From an uncultured Porphyromonadaceae bacterium (GTDB lineage: Bacteria > Bacteroidota > Bacteroidia > Bacteroidales > Muribaculaceae): DNA of 25,678 bases. The notes beneath the pieces were generated by a model. It did not search any database and was not told the DNA's origin. It worked only from the letters and a program-made list of their open reading frames with translations. Every line of letters begins with the position of its first letter. The first letter of the stretch is position 1. Shown here piece after piece: positions 1 through 6,831 of the stretch. The position numbers were made by a program, and so were the translations under genes. The stretch spans positions 1-25,678 of the forward strand of contig URMS01000033.1 in the NCBI GenBank assembly GCA_900548975.1, given 5' to 3'.

Positions 1-60
1 AGGTGGATGTAATTTTTGCCTCATTTTATTTGGTTTTTAATATAGTTCGTTAGTAGTTAT

Positions 61-178
61 AGCTTCGACTCCCAACTCCCAACAACTCCTAACTCCTAAC
101 TACTAATTTCTAACTATCAACAACTTCTAACTTCTAACTCCTAATTTCTAACTATCAACAACTCCTAATTTCTAACTT
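61..178. repeat. AT-rich tandem repeat upstream of the ABC ATPase
   Basis: This leader is built from variants of CTAACTCCTAA and CTAATTTCTAAC. A 38-base unit is present twice in tandem, at 103-140 and 141-178, with 35 of 38 positions identical by hand count; the first 23 bases of each unit match exactly. Looser copies of the same words fill 66-102. Related words occur in reverse orientation behind tolC (2361-2384). No promoter of the TAnnTTTG type and no clear gene was seen in 1-181, so the ATPase is probably transcribed from further upstream. The repeat has no recognised function. Confidence 0.8.
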
Positions 179-181
179 AAT

Positions 182-850
182 ATGATAAAGCTTAACAATA
201 TCAATAAAGTTTACCGCACAAAGACAGTCGAGACTCAGGCGCTCGAAAACGTTAACCTCGAAGTCGCCAAAGGCGAATTTCTCTCTATCATGGGCCCATC
301 GGGCTGCGGAAAGTCCACGCTTCTCAACATAATCGGCCTCCTCGACAACCCGACATCGGGCACCGTCGAACTCGACGGCCGCAGCACCGAAGGCATGAGC
401 GACAAAGAACTTGCCCGCTTCCGCAACGAAACCCTCGGCTTCGTCTTCCAGAGCTTCCACCTCATACCCACCCTCAACGTTCTCGACAATGTGATAGTGC
501 CCCTGCTCTACCGCCGCGGTTTCAAGGGCGACAAGAAAGCCCTCGCCCGCGCAGCACTCGAGAAAGTCGGCCTCTCGCACCGCATGAACCACTTCCCCTC
601 GCAGCTTTCGGGCGGCCAGGCCCAGCGTGTGGCCATAGCCCGCGCCATCGTAGGCAATCCCTCCATTATCCTCGCCGACGAACCCTGCGGCAACCTCGAC
701 TCCAAGATGAGCGCCGAAATCATGGGCATCCTCCACGACCTCAACAAAAAAGACGGCCGGACCATCGTCATGGTGACTCACAACGAAGCACAGGCAGCCG
801 AGACCGACCGCACCGTCCACTTCTTCGACGGCCACCAGGTCGCAGGGTAA
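182..850 (+). CDS. ABC transporter ATP-binding protein, LolD/MacB type
   Basis: This 222-residue cytoplasmic ATPase would power an inner-membrane permease that extrudes a substrate or drives lipoprotein release. All expected motifs are present: Walker A GPSGCGKST (38-46), Q-loop Q90, signature LSGGQ (142-146), Walker B SIILADEP (161-168) and H-loop H200. The length and the DEPxGNLDS stretch fit the LolD/MacB/FtsE group; here x is Cys169 where Thr is usual, a minor oddity. The ATG lies directly behind an AT-rich repeat with no Shine-Dalgarno, normal in this phylum. A TolC-family gene follows after 43 bases, so a tripartite efflux system is likely, with permease and adaptor genes upstream of the window. 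The substrate cannot be read from the sequence. Confidence 0.93.
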   Translation: MIKLNNINKVYRTKTVETQALENVNLEVAKGEFLSIMGPSGCGKSTLLNIIGLLDNPTSGTVELDGRSTEGMSDKELARFRNETLGFVFQSFHLIPTLNVLDNVIVPLLYRRGFKGDKKALARAALEKVGLSHRMNHFPSQLSGGQAQRVAIARAIVGNPSIILADEPCGNLDSKMSAEIMGILHDLNKKDGRTIVMVTHNEAQAAETDRTVHFFDGHQVAG

Positions 851-893
851 GTTCGCAATTAAAAACACTTAGGAGTTTACGTCTGAGTTAACA

Positions 894-2369
894 ATGAATA
901 GAATCCTGGCACTCATCGGTTTCCTCGCCCTGTGTCTGAACCTGCCGGCTCAGACAGATACCGTCCGCATCAGCCTCGCCGATGCCATAGCCCGCGCACG
1001 CACTCACAGTGTCGATGCCTCCGCGGCGCTCAACGAGCTGCGCTCCGCCTACTGGCAGTACCGCACCTACCGTGCCGAGCTCCTGCCCGAAATCAGCTTC
1101 AATGGCACCATTCCGGCATATTCCAAGCGCTACAGCAGCTATCAGGAGTCCGACGGCTCCTACCGCTTCGTGCCAAACGACAATCTGCAGCTCAGCGGCG
1201 AACTCAGCCTCTCGCAGCGCATATGGTTTACCGGCGGCACGCTGTCGCTGCGCTCGTCGCTCGACTATATGCGGCAGCTCAGTGGCGACAAATACAATAA
1301 TTTCATGTCGATACCCGTGGCCCTGACCCTCCGGCAGCCGCTCTTCGCCGCCAACGACATCAAGTGGAAACGACGCATCGAGCCGGTGCGCTATGCCGAG
1401 GCCCGCGCTCGCTTCATGAGCGAGACCGAAGAGGTGGCCATGGAGGCGATACGGCTGTTTTTCAACGTCCTCATGACCGCCGACAAGCTCGCCTGCTCGC
1501 GCCAGAACCTCGACAACGCCCGCAAGCTCTACGAAGTGGCGCAGGCCAAGCGGCGCATGGGTCAGATAAGCGAAAACGATCTGCTGCAGATCGAACTCAC
1601 CCTACTGCAGGCGCAGAGCGACGTAAGCAACGACGACAGCGACCTCAGGAGCGCATCGTTCCGTCTGTCGTCGTTCCTCGATTTCGAGGAAGGCACCGTC
1701 ATAATGCCGCTCGAGCCCGAGCGTCTGCATGATGTCAGCGTGGGCTACACACAGGCGCTCGACCGAGCCACCGAGAACAATCCCTTCATGCACAATGTGC
1801 AGCGGCGTCAGCTCGAGGCCGACTACAAGGTGGCCCAGGCAAAAGGCGCAATGCGCGAGGTGACCCTCTTCGCCCAGGTGGGCTACACCGGCGCCGACCG
1901 CACTTTCGGCCGCAGCTACCGCGACCTGCGCGACAACCAGGTGGTGGAAGTCGGCGTGAGCATACCACTTGTCGACTGGGGCAAGCGCCGGGCTGCCGTC
2001 AAGGTGGCCGAGAGCGAGCGCGAACTGGCCGCCAATACCCTGCGCAAGGAAACGCTCGACTTCAACAGCAACCTCTTTATCCTCGTGGAGCGCTTCAACA
2101 ACCAGGCCGAGCAGCTCCGCCTCGCCGACCGCGCATCGGAAATAGCCGGCAGGCGCTACGACACCAATGTCGAGACTTTCATGATAGGCCGAATATCCAC
2201 TCTCGATCTCAGCGACTCACAGGCCAACAAGGACAGCGCCCGCTCCAAGCAGCTCGAGGAGCTGTTCTACTACTGGTACTACTTCTATCAGCTCCGCTCC
2301 ATAACTCTGTGGGACTTCTCGCGCAACGCCCCCATCGACGCCGATATCGAAAATCTAATTAAAAATTAG
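894..2369 (+). CDS. TolC-family outer-membrane efflux protein
   Basis: This 491-residue protein should form the trimeric outer-membrane duct of an efflux pump. A signal peptide is visible at residues 1-19, ending LNLPA before QTDT. The mature part shows two repeats of the outer-membrane efflux fold, each with long polar Ala/Glu/Arg/Leu-rich helices (for example EVAQAKRRMGQISENDLLQI) and short amphipathic barrel strands. The length is typical of the family. It lies 43 bases after the ABC ATPase, so the two are probably one operon. The last codons and the stop sit in a small palindrome (2355-2369) that merges into a repeat. A diverged copy of the last 14 codons lies 126 bases downstream, so the present C-terminus may be a product of rearrangement. 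Confidence 0.93.
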   Translation: MNRILALIGFLALCLNLPAQTDTVRISLADAIARARTHSVDASAALNELRSAYWQYRTYRAELLPEISFNGTIPAYSKRYSSYQESDGSYRFVPNDNLQLSGELSLSQRIWFTGGTLSLRSSLDYMRQLSGDKYNNFMSIPVALTLRQPLFAANDIKWKRRIEPVRYAEARARFMSETEEVAMEAIRLFFNVLMTADKLACSRQNLDNARKLYEVAQAKRRMGQISENDLLQIELTLLQAQSDVSNDDSDLRSASFRLSSFLDFEEGTVIMPLEPERLHDVSVGYTQALDRATENNPFMHNVQRRQLEADYKVAQAKGAMREVTLFAQVGYTGADRTFGRSYRDLRDNQVVEVGVSIPLVDWGKRRAAVKVAESERELAANTLRKETLDFNSNLFILVERFNNQAEQLRLADRASEIAGRRYDTNVETFMIGRISTLDLSDSQANKDSARSKQLEELFYYWYYFYQLRSITLWDFSRNAPIDADIENLIKN

Positions 2370-2374
2370 AAGTT

Positions 2375-2439
2375 AGGAGTTACAGGCAGGGAGACAGCAG
2401 GTCAAGGTTATGAGTTAATACTTCCCGCTTGTAACTCCT
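2375..2439. repeat. Inverted repeat behind tolC
   Basis: AGGAGTTACA at 2375-2384 is the exact reverse complement of TGTAACTCCT at 2430-2439, with 45 bases between the arms. The preceding bases AATTAGAAGTTAGG and the following GATTACTAACC resemble the leader repeat at 61-178 in reverse and direct orientation respectively. It could fold into a hairpin in the tolC transcript, but the long loop and missing U-tract make it a poor intrinsic terminator. A repeat-family element is the more likely reading. Confidence 0.65.
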
Positions 2440-2453
2440 GATTACTAACCAGA

Positions 2454-2495
2454 CCGCCAATCGACGCCGACATCGCCGATATAATCAGAAATTAA
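2454..2495 (+). pseudogene. Remnant copy of the tolC 3' end
   Basis: Read in the tolC frame, this stretch encodes PPIDADIADIIRN followed by TAA. The real TolC ends APIDADIENLIKN followed by TAG. Eight of 13 residues and about 31 of 42 bases agree by hand count, and the offset is 126 bases, a multiple of three. An in-frame TGA at 2439-2441 and the tolC stop separate it from any start, so it is not expressed. It is either the tail of a lost tandem paralogue or the original tolC end displaced by the repeat. Confidence 0.7.
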
Positions 2496-2545
2496 ACAGA
2501 GGCTTAATTTGTGTTAAAAATTTTACAGGGGGGGGTAAAAATAGT

Positions 2546-2553
2546 TAATTTTG
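2546..2553 (+). promoter_or_regulatory. -7 element for the protease operon, with G8 tract upstream
   Basis: TAATTTTG matches the Bacteroidota -7 consensus TAnnTTTG and lies about 65 bases before the protease ATG. The -33 side is poor: the best candidate is TTTTAC at 2521-2526. A run of eight G (2528-2535) lies in the spacer between the two elements. A weaker TTAATTTG is present at 2504-2511. Confidence 0.55.
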
Positions 2554-2618
2554 TAATCAATGGGGATAATAACTCCCGAAAAGCTACAGAATCAATTATT
2601 TAACCAAGCTCTCACATA

Positions 2619-5600
2619 ATGAAACCAATCTGCAAATTATTGCTGCACAGCACATGTGCCGCAATGTTAGTTGCATCTCCGGAAGTCCTTGCACAGGACC
2701 CCTACGCGGGAAGTTACGATGTGACCAACATCAGTTCCCGCATGCCGGAGTACCGACAGGGCGAAATGATAGTGAAATTCAAGACCGAAAACACTACGGC
2801 GCCCCGGCTCAAGGCCACGAAAGGCAAACTCCGTGCCGCAGCCCAGGCTAAAGCCCTCAACTCACTTCTCGAAAAATACGGAGCTTCCGAAGCCGAGGAA
2901 CTCATGCCGCTCACCGGCGCACAGGTGACGCCCAAAGCCCTGCGTGCCCGGGCCTTCGATGGAAAGACTGTCGACGACAGCGACCTGTCGTCGCTCTATC
3001 TGATCCGCCTCGACCGCAGCAAAACACCCGATATCCATGCCGTGGCAAGCGACTTCGCAGCTCTGCCCGAAGTGGAATATGCCGAACCAAACTACATACT
3101 CCGCATCTGCGCCACAGCTTCCGACTATACATCCGAACCGATGTACGGGCAGCAGTGGGGCGTTCCCGCAATTAAGCTCGACAAACTCTGGGAGAAACCG
3201 GTCATCAACAGCAAGCGCCCCGTCATTGCCATCCTCGACACAGGCGTCGACATAGAGCATCCCGACCTTGCCGACAACATATGGACCAACGAACGCGAAG
3301 CCAACGGTATAGAAGACAGCGACGACGACGGTAACGGATTTACCGATGACATCCATGGCTGGGACTTCATAAACAATACCGGCCTCATGCGCGACAACAA
3401 TGGCCACGGCACACACTGCGCCGGCATCGCGGCGGCTTCGGGCAGCAACGGCATCGGCATAACCGGCGCAAACCCCGACGCCCTAATTCTGCCGGTGACC
3501 GTGATGCAGAGCGACGGCTCGGGCGACGTGGCTACCATAGCCCGGGGCGTGGACTACGCCTGCGCGCAGGGTGCCGATGTGCTCTCGCTCTCGTTGGGCA
3601 CATACACTCACTCGCTCTCTTTCTACGATATCCTGGCAAAGGCATATCAGAAATCGCTTATCGTGGGCGCGGCGGGAAACGACGGAATGATGCTGATTCC
3701 ACCTCCAATGGGTGCTCCTTTCTTTCCCGCGGCATACACTTTTGTGGTGGGCGTGATGGCCAGCGACACCGAAGGAAATCTCGCTCCTTTCTCCAACTAC
3801 GACCCCGACGGACCCATCTCATCGGCATTCTCCAACAGCGAAATGCTCTACGAGTACGAGATCAAAGCTCCCGGCACAAACATTATCAGCACATATCCCG
3901 GCGGAGGATACCGCAGCCTCAACGGCACATCGATGGCGTGTCCGCTCGTGGCAGGCGCGCTGTCGAGGCTATACCAGTGCAAGGACATACCTACCAAAGA
4001 AATTCTCTTCGGCGACATGATCCATACTCTGCAGGGCGGCCTCGACGGTGTCCTCGATGTAAATGCATTATACGGCGTCAAGGATTCCGACCGAGTGCCC
4101 ACACTCGGATATGTGGGCTGCCGCTTCGACGACACCGCCGGTGGCGACGGCGATTTCAGGCCCGATGCCGGAGAGATACTCGAGATATATCCTACCGTGC
4201 GCAACTTCTGGGGGCAGGCACGCAACGTCAGAGCCACCGTGGAGCTGTACGGCGAGAACGAGGACCGGAGCATAATCGATATTATCGACGGTGAGGCCGA
4301 CTTCGGCTCCGAAATCAGCGGATACGCACACAACGAGAGCAAAAATCCGCTGAGGATAAAGATAAACGACAACTGCGCCGACGGACGCCATATAACTCTC
4401 CGCCTCGCAATAAGCTGCGACAACTCCACCAACACGGTCGAGACGCTGATACCTCTCGTGGTGGAGAACGGCATCGAGCTTTCCGGTCTGATATGGCAGA
4501 ACACCACCCTCTACCCCGACAAATATTACATCGTCACCACAAACATCGGTGTCTGCGAGGGTGTTACCCTCACCCTGATGCCCGGTACCAAACTACACTT
4601 CAGGCCCGTAACCGGCATATCGGTGGAACCTGGCGAGCCTGAAGGGCAGGAATTCTATGATTCTCTAAATGGTTACTATTATCGGAACCACCCGAATGCC
4701 GGAAAGATTATAGCCAAAGGAACACCCGATAAGAGAATATTATTCACTGCATTTGGCAATACTGATTATGGTGTTGATAGTCGTGTGGAATTTAATTTCG
4801 GTCCGAACTCTGAATTGGAGTATGTGGAATTCAACAATTTTTCATGTTCGTTCTCTTATCCGGGAACTGGTTGTAAATATCCTTCGTTCAGAAAAACGCT
4901 GTTCAATTATTTGGGTATTAGCGATTGGTATCCTAAACATATCTATATTAATGAATCGGCCATTTATAACTGCACTCGGGGATTAGTGGCTGCAAAAACC
5001 GATGCCACATCTATTGTCAGAAATTACACTAACCCGGTTTTTCATTCGACTCATATCAATTTGTTGCCTGGTGTAGACAAAATCCGGAACTGCAATACTT
5101 TCGGCAACATATACGAAGACTATAGTGAAAGAAATTATATTTCCATAAGTGAATATAGCGAAAAGGCTATCTACAAAACCACCGACGAGCCGAACTACTA
5201 CGGTTCCGCAAACCGCGATATCCTCCGCAACTGGATATGGGATATCCGCAATCCCAAGAACACCGGCTGGACATGGTCGCCCCGCTCATTCGCCGAACTC
5301 GACCTTTCGAACATGCTCACACGGCCAAATCCCGCTGCTCCGGGCGTGGTGTGGAAGGTAGAAATCGACGGAATCAACGCCTGCGACGATTTCGACATCC
5401 TTCCCGACTTAGGCGTGGGACGCCACAAGGTCGAGGTATTCTTCAGCAAGCGCATGAACCGCGACAAGACGCCTATGGTGACCATGGGTGTCCGTCCGCC
5501 CTACACACAGATTCCCATCAGCGAGGATGCCTCATGGCGCACCGAGGTGATCGACGGCGATGAGCTCGATGTCTACACGGCATATCTCACTATCAGGGGC

Positions 5601-6830
5601 CGCGATACCTACGACGGCCTCAACCGCATCTACGTGGGCGATGCCGAAGACGAGGAGTTCTTCCCCATACCTATCGAGGATTTCCGCTTCCATGCCAACG
5701 TGCAGAGTGCCGGCTCGATGAGCGCCGGCTTCATGGCCGAGGCCGGTGTCGGACGCGTGAAGCTGACCTGGGAAAGCCCCGCCGATAATATCGATGACAT
5801 GCTCGGCTATAATCTCTACCGCTACCGTCCCGACGTGCTCAACGACGAGGGTCAGCCCGCCGACACCGTCCGCATCAACGCGCAGCTAATCGAAAAAGAA
5901 GAATTCACCGACTACGACATCGAGCCGGGCAACACCTACTGCTACTTCTACAAGGTTCTGCGCACGTCGCTCACCGAAAACTCACCCTCGCGTGTGGTGT
6001 CGGCAACCCCCCGCGCAGCCGGCAAGGGCGACTCCGACGGTTCGGGAGCGGTCGACGTGGCCGACGTTGTCACCGACGTAAACTACATGGTTGGCCGCGA
6101 GCCCAGGCCATTTATCTTCGACGCCGCCGATGTCAACTCCGACAGCCGGATCAACATTCTCGACGTGGTCGGCACCGTCAACATAATCATGACTCCCGAC
6201 AAAGCTCCGGCCGAAGCGTCGCTCAGCAGTGTGGCTGTCTACACTGTCGAAAACGGCATTCTCTACATAGACACTCCCGTCGAACTGGCTGGTCTGCAAC
6301 TGACACTGAGCGGCGACCGCAGCACCGGTGAAATAAAAGTGCTCGCCGGCCTCAAAGGCATGGAGACCACAGGCCGCTGGATGAACGACAGCGAGTATCG
6401 CTTCCTCTCCTTCTCGCTCAGCGGACACACTATCGCCGCCGGACGCACCGCCCTGCTGTCGATAGGCTCCAATACGGTGGAAGATATAATGCTGGTAAGT
6501 CCCGATGCCTCGCAGGTAGCGGCCATACGCGGCGAGCTGAGCGGTATTTCCGAAATCGTGATGCAACAGATGCTCGTGCCCTCGCCCAATCCCTTCGACG
6601 ATGTTCTCGAAGTACCTGTGACCATAGGCACCGAAGGCAACCACAGCGTGCAGCTTTCGCTTTCGAGCCTCGTCGGAGTGAGGGTACTCGAATATGACAC
6701 CACCCTCGGATATGGCCAGCACAAAGTAACGCTCGACACCACTGCCGTTCCTACCGGTTTCTATCTCCTCACACTCACTGTCGACGGAACCAGCATCCAG
6801 TCGTGCAAAGTAGTAAAAACCGACAGATAA
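2619..6830 (+). CDS. Secreted subtilisin-like (S8) protease with dockerin and type IX sorting domain
   Basis: This 1403-residue protein is a predicted exported serine endopeptidase. In order it shows a signal peptide (cut near A25), an inhibitor-like propeptide (about 48-168), and an S8 catalytic domain with Asp207 (ILDTGVD), His263 (NGHGTH), oxyanion Asn354 (AAGND) and Ser438 (NGTSMACP), so the active site is complete. A beta-helix-like region follows (about 620-930), then a fibronectin-III-like domain (about 1040-1130). A dockerin-type pair of Ca-binding loops lies at 1138-1149 and 1171-1182, each with Asp/Asn at positions 1, 3, 9 and 12. A type IX (Por) sorting domain occupies about 1318-1403 and starts at a PNPFDD motif. 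Codons 677-849 are strikingly AT-rich compared with the rest. The next gene starts one base after the stop. Substrate and final location (released or surface-bound) are inferred only. Confidence 0.93.
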   Translation: MKPICKLLLHSTCAAMLVASPEVLAQDPYAGSYDVTNISSRMPEYRQGEMIVKFKTENTTAPRLKATKGKLRAAAQAKALNSLLEKYGASEAEELMPLTGAQVTPKALRARAFDGKTVDDSDLSSLYLIRLDRSKTPDIHAVASDFAALPEVEYAEPNYILRICATASDYTSEPMYGQQWGVPAIKLDKLWEKPVINSKRPVIAILDTGVDIEHPDLADNIWTNEREANGIEDSDDDGNGFTDDIHGWDFINNTGLMRDNNGHGTHCAGIAAASGSNGIGITGANPDALILPVTVMQSDGSGDVATIARGVDYACAQGADVLSLSLGTYTHSLSFYDILAKAYQKSLIVGAAGNDGMMLIPPPMGAPFFPAAYTFVVGVMASDTEGNLAPFSNYDPDGPISSAFSNSEMLYEYEIKAPGTNIISTYPGGGYRSLNGTSMACPLVAGALSRLYQCKDIPTKEILFGDMIHTLQGGLDGVLDVNALYGVKDSDRVPTLGYVGCRFDDTAGGDGDFRPDAGEILEIYPTVRNFWGQARNVRATVELYGENEDRSIIDIIDGEADFGSEISGYAHNESKNPLRIKINDNCADGRHITLRLAISCDNSTNTVETLIPLVVENGIELSGLIWQNTTLYPDKYYIVTTNIGVCEGVTLTLMPGTKLHFRPVTGISVEPGEPEGQEFYDSLNGYYYRNHPNAGKIIAKGTPDKRILFTAFGNTDYGVDSRVEFNFGPNSELEYVEFNNFSCSFSYPGTGCKYPSFRKTLFNYLGISDWYPKHIYINESAIYNCTRGLVAAKTDATSIVRNYTNPVFHSTHINLLPGVDKIRNCNTFGNIYEDYSERNYISISEYSEKAIYKTTDEPNYYGSANRDILRNWIWDIRNPKNTGWTWSPRSFAELDLSNMLTRPNPAAPGVVWKVEIDGINACDDFDILPDLGVGRHKVEVFFSKRMNRDKTPMVTMGVRPPYTQIPISEDASWRTEVIDGDELDVYTAYLTIRGRDTYDGLNRIYVGDAEDEEFFPIPIEDFRFHANVQSAGSMSAGFMAEAGVGRVKLTWESPADNIDDMLGYNLYRYRPDVLNDEGQPADTVRINAQLIEKEEFTDYDIEPGNTYCYFYKVLRTSLTENSPSRVVSATPRAAGKGDSDGSGAVDVADVVTDVNYMVGREPRPFIFDAADVNSDSRINILDVVGTVNIIMTPDKAPAEASLSSVAVYTVENGILYIDTPVELAGLQLTLSGDRSTGEIKVLAGLKGMETTGRWMNDSEYRFLSFSLSGHTIAAGRTALLSIGSNTVEDIMLVSPDASQVAAIRGELSGISEIVMQQMLVPSPNPFDDVLEVPVTIGTEGNHSVQLSLSSLVGVRVLEYDTTLGYGQHKVTLDTTAVPTGFYLLTLTVDGTSIQSCKVVKTDR

Positions 6831-6831
6831 A

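Noticed and set aside
103..178. Tandem 38-base units as a CRISPR array
   Set aside because: The units are contiguous with no unique spacers, there are only two, and no cas genes are present.
2375..2439. Inverted repeat behind tolC as an intrinsic terminator
   Set aside because: The arms are ten bases with a 45-base loop and there is no U-tract; the similarity to the leader repeat favours a repeat element.
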